Source: Alitta virens (Eukaryota; Annelida; Polychaeta; Phyllodocida; Nereididae). Taken from it: a stretch of 64,000 nt of DNA. Positions 12,045 through 24,187 of this stretch are shown piece by piece. The position numbers and the translations under genes are program-made. Within the stretch, counting starts at the first letter, position 1. Each line of letters starts with the position of its first letter. The DNA lies in the NCBI GenBank assembly GCA_932294295.1, contig OW028580.1, positions 24,042,975 through 24,106,974 on the forward strand, written 5' to 3'. The notes below the pieces were generated by a model that worked only from the letters and a program-made list of their open reading frames with translations, had not been told where the DNA came from and ran no database searches.

Positions 12045-12607
12045 AGGGAGATGAGGAAACGATATGGAGAATATTCAAGGACAAATAAAATTCAGCACAA
12101 GATAAACACATACCAAGCAAAGTGACACATCAACAGAGAGCAAGAGATGGCCTCTACCACTGGATGAGAACCTCAGGAAAAAAGTGAAGAAGAAACATGG
12201 ACTGTGGAAGAGATTCATGGAAACAAGATCCCTCGAAAAACACACAGAATATAGTCTCCTACAAAGAAAGACTCTAACATCTGAGACTCCCTTGCCAAAG
12301 ATTCCGAAGAACTCGAGGAGACATCATCGAAACGTATAAGTTGCTAAATGGGTCTTATGACGACGATGTGCGATTGATTCTACCAAGGGCACCAAGAATA
12401 TCAAGAGGGAATAAATTTAAACAATATATAGAACAAACAAACAGTCTTGAACTGCGCAAATATTTCTTCACAAATAGAATAATTAACACCTGGAATGAAT
12501 TACCAAATTATGTCGTGACTGCACCAAGGTTTGACCCTGAAGAGGACCCGCCATTATCACCTGAGAATTGGATAGGACCCACCGTAATAGTATATACTTC
12601 TATCTAG
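12045..12607 (+). mobile_element. CR1/L2-type LINE remnant (RT C-terminal region)
   Basis: The last 88 codons (12341-12604) read as the C-terminal region of a CR1/L2-type non-LTR reverse transcriptase: RGDIIETYKLLNG just upstream and in frame, then LRKYFFTNRIINTWNELP. Upstream, 12150-12260 looks like the linker after the endonuclease (KKHGLWKRFMETR) and joins directly, so the catalytic RT core is missing. The downstream sequence ends in ATTACATTACATTTACATG near 12797-12815, like a LINE tail. The element is dead. Confidence 0.65.
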
Positions 12608-13490
12608 TTAACTAGATTTATAAAGTAATAATTTTCGTTGAATTAGGAAGCAGTATGAAACAGCTACCTGTCCATGTAAGAGTATCCCGTAAATAAGTTG
12701 CTATTGGAGACAGCATAAGACGGTCTCCGCTACCCCAAATTTGTACTGATTTTAACCTGCACTTCGTGTATTTTAACCAGTGTTCAGTAAACTATATTAC
12801 ATTACATTTACATGTACTCGTAAAAGGGCAGATAGTATATATAATGCAGAAATGAAAATATTTTTAGCTGCATATGCCATAGACATGTACTGTATTTGTA
12901 TGTTTCTGTATGTTTACTGGTTGATGGTATATCACATACGTTGTTTGTGTAAACAGGGATATTAAAACTAAAATATCATACAAAAATTAAAAGTAAATTA
13001 GCCAATTTTTTAAGTACGTGGTCATAGCAGTGCCCCCCCCCCCCCCCTGTCCCTGGAGAACACCTTTGGTCCAGGGGGGCAGAAGGGAGATTGTTTCCGG
13101 AATTTTGAATATTTCAGAATCGTTTGTTTGCAAAAGGGGTCTTTTACAAGAGGAGTGACCTGCATGCTCAATGCTGAGACAATGTATAAAATATGTACTA
13201 CAGAATATTAACACTAATTATTCCTGTGATTTCATGACTTTCTATAATGAGTAACATACATGAATTATTATTACTATTAGTAATGGACTATCACTTGTGA
13301 ATTATTCAGATAATCACGAAGGTGAAGCACCTGTTCTATTTAGACATTCTACATATTACGATAATGACAGAGGTAAAAAGGATGTCTTTACCATGATCAG
13401 TTTAACTATCAATCACTTAAAGTGAAGTATAATCAATTGAAACTTTACCTAGAATTATTTCAAAGAAATTTTATATAGTAATCAGAGCAA
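12608..13490. other. Intergenic with a poly-C run
   Basis: Contains a pure C run at about 13028-13046 and AT-rich sequence. No gene or repeat family recognised. Confidence 0.45.
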
Positions 13491-13494
13491 TTTG

Positions 13495-16400
13495 TTTACA
13501 GGAAACTTGGACTTTCCGATCAGGATGACGTCTCGCTTCTCCTACTTGAAGGCTACAACCTAATAAGCAAAGTTAAATCATGTAGTGCACATTGGGGCGT
13601 AACCGATTATTCACATAAAAGGTTTCAATATGCAATAAATGCACATGATGCATCTAATTTACGGGATGGTATTATTATCAAAGGGAATCTTCCCTTTAAA
13701 CTGCCCATTTTGGAATCCATTGTAAATTTGCCAAATTTTCATACTTGGGCTACTGCACTTAGCAGTGAAAAAATAAAATAAGAATCCTAAATAGTTTCTG
13801 AGAAATTAAGAGACTTAATTTTCAGTATTTTCAAGGTCTTAATGGCTAATTATTTATTTTACAAGTTGTTTTGATGTTATGAGAATTGTGGTCAACACCT
13901 GGGGATTAACGCCGGAAATACCCAAGCATAAGTCAGTAAAACCCCTCTATTGAGGCCATTTGAGGCAGAATACATATATGGGAAAGTGTGTTGAGGGAGG
14001 TACATTTTGCTCTATTGCCCATTACTGTAAGCACTTTATGACTCTTAAATTACTTCTAAGGCAATGAAATTTCATAGTAAAATTCGAGCCGAAATGCAAC
14101 AATTTCTAAATTTTGAATTTAATAACTTATTAATAAGTGCAGCTAGGTGAAACTTGTATATGAATGGTAAAGATGGGATGAGAGGGTTTTCACAAAATTC
14201 GGTGCTGACCTTCCAAACCCGGCTGGAAGATTCCCTTTAAAGTAACTGAAAGCTCTTCCAGCATATAACAACTATTAAAAAAATGTAATAATAGGGAACA
14301 TTTACAGACCTACATGTCAAACTGTTGATGTTCTTAAAACCTTTTCAGAGGAAGTGGTTCAGGTATTTAGTTTACTCCAATGTTACAAAAATGTGATTGT
14401 TGCAGGTCTTTTGAGAATTACAGAAAATATTCATATTAGTAACTATTTGAATCTCTACCCTCAAGTAGTTTTATTCCTAAAATAACTCTTCCCACTAGGT
14501 TAACAGAGAATAATGGTACACTAATTGATAACTTCTTAGTTAAAGTATCTGATAAATTTTCTGAAAGTACTGTTGGTATACTGTTACAAAATATTTCTGA
14601 CCACTTGCCTTATTTCATTACACCAGATTACTTAACAAAGCAGAATTGCCCTGATCTTAAATAATAATTTCGAGACAAAAATTTCCATGATAAACTAAAT
14701 TACAATTTAAACTCAGATCCTAATGTTAACTATGACAGACTACAATTATTACGAAAGGAATTACTGAATGTTTTCCAACAAAAACGGTTAAATTCAACAA
14801 GTACAAACACAGGAAATGTCCTTGGGTTACCCAAGGCATTCTCATTTCTATAAAATACAGAGATTCATTGTATAAGCAACTAAAATGAACACCTATCTAT
14901 GATCCTCAATATATAACCAGAAAATTAAATTTGCAAACATACTGTTGAATATTAAAGCGAAGTATAAGGCAAGCTAAAATTAAACATTGTCAGTATTGTT
15001 TTGATAACTTTTAAAGATGATGCCTTGTTTACAGTAAAAGAAATTACAAATAAAACAGCTGACAAAAAGGAATTTCCAAATTACTTTAAAATAAATGAAA
15101 GCAAAATTTGTGATAAAGATAAAATTGCGAAAGAATTTAACGAATATTTTGTGAACATAGGACCTAAATTAGGAGAGAAGATAGTTACACCCAATAATTC
15201 CAGTTATAATGATTATTTAAACAAACCAATTAACCAAAACTTACAAATTAAGATATCAACTGTGAAGAGGTAATCAAAATAATAGATAACATAAAATCTA
15301 AAACAAGCTGTGGTCACGATGGCATTTCAAATGAAGTATTAAAGCAAATTAAACACGATTTAGCAGAACCAATAGCATTGATAATAAACCAATCAATTTT
15401 ACAAGGGCTGTTAAAAAAGGCCAAAACAGTTCCATTATTTAAAGCAGGTGATATTTATTCATTCAATAACTAAAGCCAGTCTCTATTCTTTCTAGTATAT
15501 CTTTTTGAAAAGTTCCTATTCAAACGAATATATATTTTAGTGAAAATAAATTATTTTATCAAAGTCAATACGGCTTCAGATCCCAACACTCTACTGAGCT
15601 AGCATTAGAATTCTTTGATAAAATTACAATAGAAATTGATAGATGACAAGTACCTCGGAGTATTTTTCTTGATTTGTAAAAGGCGTTTGACACTAAAGAT
15701 CATAAAATTTTGTAAAAACAAACTAAAATATTATGGCATTAAAAATATATCTTTACATCTTGTAAACAGTTACCTCTCTAATCGATATCAATATGTACAA
15801 TTTGACGAAAATAAATCTGATTCATTATTAATTAAAACAGGGGTTCCACAAGGCTCAATTTGGAGCCGCTTTTATTTTGTATCTATCTAAACATTATGTC
15901 CGCAATAAGTAGCTGCTTTAATCCCATAATGTATGCTGATGATTCTACGTTAATGACAACCTTAAATGCAGTGATAACATGACTTATAAAAAAGAAACTA
16001 ACTTAATAATGAATCAGAAATATTTAACGAAAGGTTGAACGTGAATAAATTGTCATAAAAGTAAAGCGATGGTATTTCATATGCCACAAAAGCGAATAAC
16101 ATACCCAACCATTATGATTATTAACACACCACATCTCTACAAAAATTTCGAAAGTTGTGGGTTTATTAATTAAACTGAAGCTCTTCCTCCCACGGAGAAT
16201 TTATGTAACTCTCTTATTGTTCCAAATCTTAATTACGGTGCTCTTTTATCGGGAAAATCTAATGATAAATTGTTTAGGGTACAAAAATAAAGGGATACAA
16301 TCAATACCTTTCAGCAAGTACAATGCTCATACTACTCCACCTTTAAGGACATATATGCACTACATGGTTTCAAATTTTGCTTCAGGTTGGAGAATGAGAT

Positions 16401-16597
16401 GCTTCCTGGTTATTTTCAGTCAGGTATTTTAAAAAAACGAATTTCAACTCCAGTTCATAATTATAATTTTCGATATAATAATACCTGCACTTTATGGGTA
16501 GTGAGACATGAATTTGCTAAACAAACCGTCAGTTACAAAATTCCCCTCTTTTTCAATAGTATGAAATCTGAAATTAAAGAAACTTTTCTTTAATTTC
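13495..16597 (+). pseudogene. Degenerate Jockey/CR1-like LINE, endonuclease plus RT
   Basis: In order on the plus strand: endonuclease N-terminal half 13500-13700 (LEGYNLISK, IIIKGNLPFK), endonuclease C-terminal half 14280-14640 (IIGNIYRPTCQTVDV, RLTENNGTLIDNFLV, ISDHLPYF), linker 15000-15270 (EFNEYFVNIGPKLGEKI), RT fingers 15290-15640 (CGHDGISNEVLKQI, ELALEFF), RT palm with GVPQGS (15840-15857) and YADDSTL (about 15932-15952), and a C-terminal tail to 16590. Many stops and frameshifts break it, and the endonuclease reads AGLL where GDFN is expected, so it cannot be active. A 530-bp element has inserted at 13701-14230. Confidence 0.75.
13701..14230. mobile_element. 530-bp non-coding insertion inside the LINE
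   Basis: Flanked by an 11-bp direct repeat TTCCCTTTAAA (13690-13700 and 14231-14241). Removing one repeat and the insert rejoins the endonuclease frame as GNLPFKVTESSS. The ends show a weak inverted repeat of about 15 bases (11 matching). It is a non-autonomous element younger than the LINE. Confidence 0.6.
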
Positions 16598-16617
16598 AGA
16601 TTTCATACTATTGAAAA
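16550..16617. repeat. Perfect 33-bp-arm hairpin at the LINE 3' end
   Basis: 16550-16582 and 16585-16617 are exact reverse complements with a 2-base spacer. The left arm is the LINE coding sequence (NSMKSEIKE), so the right arm is an inverted copy of it. Confidence 0.85.
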
Positions 16618-16786
16618 TAGTATATCTTTAGATATATTCCCACTCTCTTGTTGGCTATAAATTATATATAAAGAAAGTATTCAGTCACACCCCATTGGAT
16701 GTTCGATTGTCAGTTGTTACATAGCCTATATCCAATAGACTCTAAAATATATTCCACACAATCATTGAGAATAGTTACCAGCGTCG

Positions 16787-17133
16787 TGACCAACGTCATG
16801 AAGAGCGTTGTCGATTCAAAACTTTGAGGTGGTTATGCGTGAAGGAGAGGCTGCAGACATCAAAGTTAATCAGTCCCCCATTAAGAACCAGTGACAAGCT
16901 GTCATTACGTGTTTTCAGATCGGAAATAGACCAAATATTAAGCGAGATACGAATAGGAGAAGGCAGAGAAGCAGGTTCACGAGCGTCATGGCGAACGTCA
17001 TGAAGAGAGCCGCCCAATTGAAACGTTTTTTCGGCATACAGGTGCATATATAAATAAATTATATTTTGATGTGTAGACAGGAATGACAGTGAAAAGGTGA
17101 TTGCAGGTTGCCACGGATTCAGGACCTTACAGA
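16787..17133. repeat. Interspersed repeat, copy 1 of a local pair
   Basis: Starts CCAACGTCATGAAGAGCG and ends near a GACAGTGAAAAGGT motif and GGACCTTACAGA. A second copy lies at 17463-17860 in the same orientation. The middle carries, in reverse, the core that is triplicated at 24188-24690. Confidence 0.7.
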
Positions 17134-17263
17134 CAAACATCTGGAAACTGTGTACCTTGTGTAAAATGTAAATTAAGGTTTGAAATTAATAATTGTTGTT
17201 TTTCAAGCAAATAAAGCTGACTTATAACAATATGCTTGATAATAAACAATTATTGACTTGTCA

Positions 17264-17352
17264 CTTCGGGCCCTGGTACATTTTATTTGACCCTCAGGAA
17301 ATAGAGGCAACTATCACTCCCTCAGGTCAAATAAAATGTACAAGTGCCCTCG
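17264..17352. mobile_element. Short palindromic MITE, GGTCAAATAAAATGTAC family, copy 1
   Basis: The arm GTACATTTTATTTGACC (from 17277) is repeated inverted near 17325-17341, around a core ending AACTATCACTCC. GGGCCC-like ends. About 90 bp. Confidence 0.65.
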
Positions 17353-17462
17353 CACCAGTATTTGTATATCATTATACCTCTGCAATGTCTCATGAGCTGT
17401 GATTGGCTGAAACGGCGTCACATGACATTGCTTGGAAAGTACTAGTACCATCGTACCCCTAG

Positions 17463-17860
17463 TGGCCAACGTCATGAAGAGCGTCGTTAATTCGAAACTT
17501 TGAGGTGGTTGTGCGTGAAGGAGAGACTGCAGACATCTAAGTTAATCAGTCCCCCATTAAGAACCAAAGATAAGCTCTTATGTTGTGTTTTCAGATCGAA
17601 AATAGACCATATATTAAGTGAGATAGAGGCAGGAGAAGGCAGGTTTACTGGCGGTCCCAAAAAAGCAATGATTGTGGATCGTGCAGAATTTGTTGTGGTG
17701 CTCCCACAAATGTACGCGCAGTGCTAATTTATCTTCAATAAATAAATAAATTCTATTTTGATGGGTAGACAGGCAATGACAGTGAAAAGGTAAATTTAAG
17801 CAGCTGTGGATTAATAAATTAATAAGGTTGCAGGTTTTCACGGAGTTAGGACCCTACAGA
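17463..17860. repeat. Interspersed repeat, copy 2 of a local pair
   Basis: Same order of motifs as 16787-17133, with small insertions including a duplicated AATAAATTAATAAGG-like stretch near the end. Confidence 0.7.
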
Positions 17861-18029
17861 ATTAAATGTGAACATTTTAAAAATGACCTATAACAGGTTT
17901 TAATTAAGCAAATTTATCATAAATTTGGCTTTGACAAACACCTGAAAACTAAAAAGATCTTGTGTAAAGCAGAACAGCTATGTAAAAAAAAATAGGCCTA
18001 TATTTTTAGATGGTGGAGGTATAATAAAA

Positions 18030-18182
18030 CAATTATTGACTGGTCACTTCGGGCCCTAGTACATTTTATTTGACCCTCGGGAGTGACCCTCGGGAGTGAT
18101 ATTTGCCACTATATAGAGGCAACTATCACTCCTTCGGGTCAAATAAAATGTACTAGTGCCCTCGACCCAGTCAATATTTGTA
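18030..18182. mobile_element. Short palindromic MITE, GGTCAAATAAAATGTAC family, copy 2
   Basis: Longer version of 17264-17352: ATTGACTGGTCAC at the left and CCCAGTCAAT at the right, with an internal tandem duplication CCCTCGGGAGTGA at about 18074-18100. Confidence 0.65.
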
Positions 18183-18371
18183 TAACATCTGAGGTTGAAA
18201 AAAAGTCAGGTGAACATTTCCTAAGATATTGACGTTTTAATTGCTATGTTGTTGGCAGACTTCTGTTAGATACTGTAGACAATATATTACACTAAATTTG
18301 TATCAGCTAGTCAGTCTATGATGCATTCATTATGAAAAATAAATAATAAATGGAAACACAAGTGTAAATGG

Positions 18372-18825
18372 CATAATCACCCATTGTTCAGTATTGGGAC
18401 GTCATCACTAGGTTTGTTTACATATTGGATTTTTGATGGCATGAAAAACTCAATTTATGTTATTTATTGTACCTTAAAGATAAATTGCTGTGCACAAATG
18501 AGCATGTAATGGTAAAAAATATCATGAGACAAGAAGGTAATATTGGTTCATATAATTATTTGCCTATGCTAAATCCAAGAGACATAGGAACTTTAAACCA
18601 TATGATAATTTATTAACAGAAAATAAATATCCAAAATTCACATTGAGATCATAAGATAATAATGCAACTGCGACCTAAAGAGAATCTGCATAATTGATGA
18701 TTTTCTTCATCAACAGCATGATCAGGGTCAAATGTCAAGATCAAGTTGAAATAAAAATAAAATTTATCCGATACTGCTGCCAAACCTAGTGATGACGTCC
18801 CAATACTGAACAATGGGTGATTATG
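18372..18825. mobile_element. Family-2 MITE with 45-bp perfect terminal inverted repeats
   Basis: 18372-18416 and 18781-18825 are exact reverse complements, starting CATAATCACCCATTGTTC. The 454-bp element has no ORF. TA near each end is consistent with a TA target. A decayed, interrupted copy lies at 4155-4460. Confidence 0.8.
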
Positions 18826-19436
18826 TTGCGAGGCAGTCTGTTCGGGCTAGCCAAAGTGGATCCAAATTGATTCATCATAGTCTGTCAAAATACACTAGGC
18901 AGTCACCATCCATCACTATACTTAATCTCAAAATATGTGTTTCTGAAAAATTGTCCACAAGAAAGTTCATGAAATAGCCAGCCGTTGTAGATGATAAATA
19001 TTTTAAATCATACTTGATTGCAAGGAGCAGTCCTTTAACTAAACAGTAGCTGCTGATTATCAGATGTATAATATGTAGGCCTAGATGGGAAGAATTTTGA
19101 CATTGAGTCTGGTGGGGCTCTTTAGGTCTGAGATTGTTGCAGAACCAATTTTAGATGTAAAAAAAGTTCACAAGTGAAAGAAGAAGGTACAATACAAATC
19201 ATCTAAAATAAAATTCATCCAAAAAAATATCCAATCCAATAAAAATACCATATTGAGTTAAGACTCATACACATTGTCAAAAAAACTATTTAAAAAAATG
19301 TTTTACTGCCAGAATGGAGATTATGTTGCTCTCAAACTAAACCTGGACAAAGCAAGACAACTTCTGCTGTATGATGCTACCTGGCACTATATGGAACTGT
19401 CTGGCTATATATTACATTTACCAAGGTTTACAAGGG
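18826..19436. other. Intergenic, nothing recognised
   Basis: AT-rich sequence without ORFs of note or repeats shared with the rest of the window. Confidence 0.4.
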
Positions 19437-19575
19437 TGGGGGCCTAGCTCAGTGGTAGCACGCTAGGATTCCAATGGCTGTTTCATCCTTCATCTCATTG
19501 CCATGGATCCTACCTGTCCTAATTAGCCCATCAGGTGAAGAAATACAGGACATAAAGCCCTAATCCACCACCACC
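19437..19575 (+). mobile_element. tRNA-Gly-like SINE, copy 1
   Basis: Begins with an A box (TAGCTCAGTGGTAGCACGC), has lost the B box, and continues with the family body TGGCTGTTTCATCC, TCTCATTGCCATGG, CCTGTCCTAATTAGCCC and ACAGGACATAAAGCCCTAA. Related copies at 32551, 33985 and 58052. Confidence 0.7.
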
Positions 19576-19700
19576 AAGGTTTATATTTTTTCATTGGTGG
19601 TAGGTGTAAGCCGACTTTAATCAGTTATAGTCAGCCAGGAACATGTCACCACAGCTGTCTAGAGTCTACTATATTTTATGAAACTAACTGTAATACATGG
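19576..19700. repeat. Dispersed repeat, copy 1
   Basis: Shares CCAAGGTTTATATTTTT, GGTGGTAGGT, TAAGCCGACT, CACAGCTGTCTAGAGTC and ACTAACTGTA in order with 39622-39776. A partial inverted relative lies near 26050-26120. Confidence 0.6.
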
Positions 19701-19861
19701 GTGCTAAATGCACCTATATATGTACAAATTCTACTAAACCCTGCCCCTTGTAAGCAACTAGTCATATCTTGCATATACTGGCACAACACAATGGATGCCA
19801 ATAAACATGACTGTGATCTATATCCATAAGTGATTCATTCCTTTATGGCTTCATTGCTCGC

Positions 19862-20571
19862 TAAAGGGGCATTCACATGGTCACGTACAAGACCTACGAG
19901 TGACCATGTACATCAAAAATGGGCTATATGTGCTCACTCATGGCTCTGTTAATCACGTAAAAAAAATTTCCACGCGCTTACGTGGGGCAATCTCTACGTA
20001 GATTGCTCGGCGGACGTCCATCAAAGCCTCAGTGAGGCATATGTCCATCGCCAAGCATACGTGAGGCATACGTGAGGCATACGCGATGCATACATGAGGC
20101 ATACGTGAGGCATACGCTCGTAGATCGCTCGTAGGTCACTCGTAGATCGCTCGTAGATCGCTTGTAGATCGCTCGCACAGAAGACGACGGGTGGGCGACG
20201 GATGTCCGCTGAGCGTTTTACGACCATTCTACGAGTGGACGTGAGTGGATGGTGAGTACATACAGATGGACAGTGGCTACTTATGGCTACATATGGACAA
20301 GGATGGCCACATACCTACCTATAACGTACGTAGAAGGTACGTAGAACGCTCGCCGACTGACTCCTGAGCAAGTTAGGTAACTAATATATACAATTCACTC
20401 GTAGAACGTCCACCAAAATTTTAAACATATTGAGCATTTTTCGCCCTCTCCAATCATGGTCATGGATGATTAAGCTCTACCAGGAGCTTCCTACGGATTA
20501 GCAAGAGTATCCTGGAAATGCTTGCCAAGTGAACTAAGTTTTTCATCTGTGATAGTGTGAACGCCCCTTAA
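19862..20571. mobile_element. Foldback element with tandem-repeat core, copy 1
   Basis: The left end TAAAGGGGCATTCACA is inverted at the right end as TGTGAACGCCCCTTA. The core (about 20030-20175) holds several GTGAGGCATAC units and several CTCGTAGATCG units in tandem. Related elements at 43322-43981 and, partly, 49205-49390. Confidence 0.7.
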
Positions 20572-20606
20572 GACATTCACTGGCTCAGTTTGCATATTCA
20601 AAATAA

Positions 20607-20612
20607 TTTATT
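20607..20612 (-). terminator. Polyadenylation signal of lipocalin B
   Basis: AATAAA on the minus strand, about 82 bases past the stop codon. Confidence 0.55.
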
Positions 20613-20693
20613 TGCACATTTTGTACAGGTATAATATCACACTTTACAACAAGGATCTAGCATTAGCGAATATCTTAAATTATAACTGAGATC

Positions 20694-22209
20694 TTAGTTG
20701 CCACAGTTCTGAACAGTAGATACAAAATAATCTCTAGAAATTCCAACAGAAGCAGCATATTCAATCACTTCTTCTACAACAGCTGGATCAGGGTTTGGAT
20801 TTCTGGTGAGGATCCAGCCGACCTGGAAACTGGTGAATCCAATACCACCACATGAGAAGATCAGGGTGTAGCCTTCGTAGTCAGTCCTGATAACTCTGTA
20901 GTCTCCACAAGGTGCTCCTGGAATCAACAAATGAAGAAACATGCTTTGACATATATCAGCAAAGTCAAATTGACTATTAAACTAATCAACGATTTGCACT
21001 GTTACAGCTTTCAATTGCAAATTCATTACCAACGTTAACTTTGTGAGCTGGTCTCAAATTATTCTTACCTTCTGCAAATTTGACACAAAGCTGGGCTGGA
21101 TTTTCTGGGTCGGGAACTGTGGCACTTCCAATGTCTGAACGGAAAGCTCCTTGTCTGGAATTTTGGAAACACATTGTCATCCAAAGTCCAGGCATAATTG
21201 TTTATTGAGTAGATAACTCATCCCAAAGGCATAATTTATGTCACTGCAGGGATGAGGGGGATTAAAGAACAAAATGTATGGAAGAAATCCAGTAGAAATA
21301 TAGTAGATGCAGAAAGTCAGCGTAATTTTGAAAAATTGTAGATGTTCATTTAACCGAACATGAATAGCAATTTAGTATATTACATTCATCTATGTATGTC
21401 TGCAATGTCGTCACCTTGACATAGGATTTGTATCCATTGACACTATGTGTGTAGATTTTTCCTTTAATATTCTTAGGCATGTTATTAAAGAAAATAATTT
21501 TTCATTTCATGTATAAAAAATATCATAGGTTACTCACTCCAGATCAAAAACAGTGTTGTTAACTTTGACTGTGCCATCTTCCAAAGGAGTGTACTCAGCT
21601 GTCACACATGTTCCATTGCCAGTGAACAAGAAAGGGTAGGCTGTTGCCTGGTACCATTTTCCTACATACTGCAAGAAATCATACTCTCTCAGTTCCCTCT
21701 ATGTGTTCAGATTCATTCATTTTATTTCACATTCATAAAACATATATTATAAATTTAATTTTCGAAAAATTTTGTAGATAATGTGAGGAGACCTTACTAA
21801 GAAGGTATCCCTTCGCTATCGTGGGGCCACCTACAGGGATTAAAGATTCATAAAAATATTTTTTATACTATTTCAAATTAACAAAACAAAAATATAAACA
21901 GTGCTCTTCATCAATATACGAAAGGTATGTTATGAATAGTATGACATTAATGAGGGTTTGACCTTGAACAAATATAACAATTAGGAATATCACAATGTTC
22001 ATTATATGTTGCAATCATACTAAATACCTCTTAAAACCATCTTGACTATGTGTATGTAGTTTTTCTCCAATTCCCTCTTTTGGAATAATGAAAATACTCA
22101 CCTGAGAGAGGTCAAAGTCAGCCTGAAGAGCTGGCTCTGGGCAGGGCTCTGGGATGATTACTTGAGAAAGACAAGCCGGCAAAAAGCACAAAGCAAGGAA
22201 GTGAAACAT
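20694..22209 (-). CDS. Apolipoprotein D-like lipocalin B, complete
   Basis: Exons in coding order: 22209-22102, 21668-21538, 21154-21069 and 20917-20694; 549 nt, 182 aa, every junction in frame and GT-AG. Residues 1-15 are a signal peptide (MFHFLALCFLPACLS). Exon 2 opens with YVGKWYQATAYPF, the GxW motif (SCR1) of the barrel floor. Exon 4 has TDYEGYTLI (SCR2) and WILTRNPNPDP (SCR3). The length and the WIL-R-NPN signature fit apolipoprotein D, a secreted carrier of small hydrophobic molecules; the ligand here is unknown. Four Cys in exons 2-4 and two in exon 1 suggest disulfides. It is the reference copy for paralogues A and C. An AATAAA lies at 20612-20607, about 80 bases after the stop. Confidence 0.9.
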
Positions 22210-22296
22210 CTCGGAGATTTCTGTAATGGGTTAGGCTGAGTATCAAGCGAATACCAACACAGTAGTCAAGTTGCTGATGGATAAACACTACCTCCC

Positions 22297-22305
22297 TTTA
22301 TATAC
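22297..22305 (-). promoter_or_regulatory. TATA box of lipocalin B
   Basis: TATATAAAG on the minus strand, about 90 bases before the ATG at 22209. Confidence 0.65.
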
Positions 22306-22640
22306 CCATTACCTGCGTTTTGATATCAGCTTGATTCCGTTGCATTTGTGATAATGATAGTTGGGTTTAATCAGTGATCTGCAGTCACACACACGTGAAT
22401 TGTCACTTGACTAAGATAGCATGAGCAATGTTGTGTAATGTTAATTTTTTTTCTAAACTGACATTTTTGCCTTGAGACCTTGAATGAGCAGTTTGACGTC
22501 ATCATATGGTCATGTTATACAATTTGTACAGATAACATTTCACACACATGAACAGAGTTTCACCTCTTATGAAAGCTTCTGAAATCAATGTATGAGCTGA
22601 TTGTAAAAGAAATTCTAGATGGTACATTTGCACTTTTTTT

Positions 22641-22876
22641 AGTGTATATATTTATTTTATTTATTATTTATTTATCTTTACTGACATTTGGTGTTACATT
22701 ACAACAATACAAACATCATACGTGGAAACATAAACCACCCAGCCCCATAAGGGCTTATATGTCACTCCATTTCAGTGTTTAAATACACGACATCTAAATA
22801 ACAAAAAGTAACTGTTTCCTTATTTCCATAGCTTTCAGCAAAAAGTTAGCCAATTGTACCTGATATTCGTTATCTC
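22641..22876 (-). mobile_element. LINE 3'-end fragment, copy 1
   Basis: Shares about 180 bp with 30869-31056 (ACATCATACGTGGAAACATA, CAGCCCCATAAGGGCTTATA, AGTAACTGTTTCCTTATTT). On the minus strand it ends in AT-rich AAATAAA-like sequence, so it looks like the 3' end of a non-LTR element with no coding part left. Confidence 0.55.
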
Positions 22877-24187
22877 CTCCTCTCCTCCTCTCCTCTTCCA
22901 CTCTAAATGATATTTCACTTGGTGACGCATCCTGAATCAGATGTTAATGAGGGTGTTTCATATAGTCTGGAAGCCTAAGTTTGCATATGCAGTCCTACCA
23001 CTAAATGTATCTTACATAGAATAATGGTTAATACCTCTTAGTAAGGCGATGTTCTAACCTCTTGGATGAAGTAATGACATATATATACACTCTTTAGCTT
23101 GGTTCAATCTTGAGTTGAAAACGACCCAATATTCAATTTTTCTAACCTTACCAGTTCTTGCATTGTATTGTATTTAACTCAAGGTTGTACCCAAACCAAA
23201 AATCTCTGTTCTTCAATATTTATGGAGTTAATTGGCTAAAACTGCCCTTCAAGGTGTGAAAGTCGTTATGTTGTGGTGTGAAAATTACTGTCTCCCCACG
23301 ATACCACAAATTGTTATGTTCGCCCACCATATATTTGAGAACTAATATTTATTCATACCCAGTGCACCAAAATGAGATATTTTTGCTTTGGGGTATTTTG
23401 AAAGTTTTCATGTGAAGTCGAAAGCAGTGTTTTGTTTTGAAATCTGAAGAAGAGCGTTCAAATCCCTACTCATTGCTGCAAAAATACTCCGCAAAAAAGG
23501 GGGTATTTATTGCTGCATCTAAATTAAACGTAATAACTGAACTTCAATGAGACACGTTTTTGGGGTATTTTGAAAGATTTACTTTAAAGTCAAAAGGAAA
23601 ACTTTATGGATTTTAAAATCATCACTGAAGGTGGTACATGGTTTTGGCCAAACTTTCGTGAGAGTTACTACTGATGGCAAAAAATGCAAATTCTGCTAAT
23701 CCATTGATGTAATTTTCCACTCTTTGTACAAAATTGTACATAAGGTACTGTAAAATGTACATATATTTATTATTACGTGAAACTGAAGTTCTCAAACATA
23801 TCAGGTGACAAATATTGAAAAGTAAAAATACATTGTTTTTAATTAATGAAAGCAATTACATCTTTTTGTAATTGTGAATGACAATCAAGACAATGTCATA
23901 TTACTGTGTCATCTTTGAACAAACTATGAAATGACAGGTCAAAGAACCCCAATTTAGGCAATTAGGCAATTGACACATGTATTGAGCGTTTGCTGTATTC
24001 TCTACACCCATTCTTTATATCATTCAAAATGCTAATAGCAATTGACATAATGGTCATGGCAGTTGGCAGAATGAGTAGAAATGAATTGCAATAAAGCTCA
24101 TCCAAACAATGTATATATATCATGGTCAAAAATATTGACCACACCATTCAAGTCATGACCATACACAGAGCACCTGGCCGCCGCCAG
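22877..24187. other. Intergenic, nothing recognised
   Basis: A CTCCTCTCCTC run near 22875-22900 and AT-rich sequence. No supported gene. Confidence 0.4.

Noticed and set aside
20021..20227. Repetitive minus-strand 68-aa frame (HVCLMYAS-like units)
   Set aside because: It is the translation of the tandem core of a foldback element, not a protein gene.
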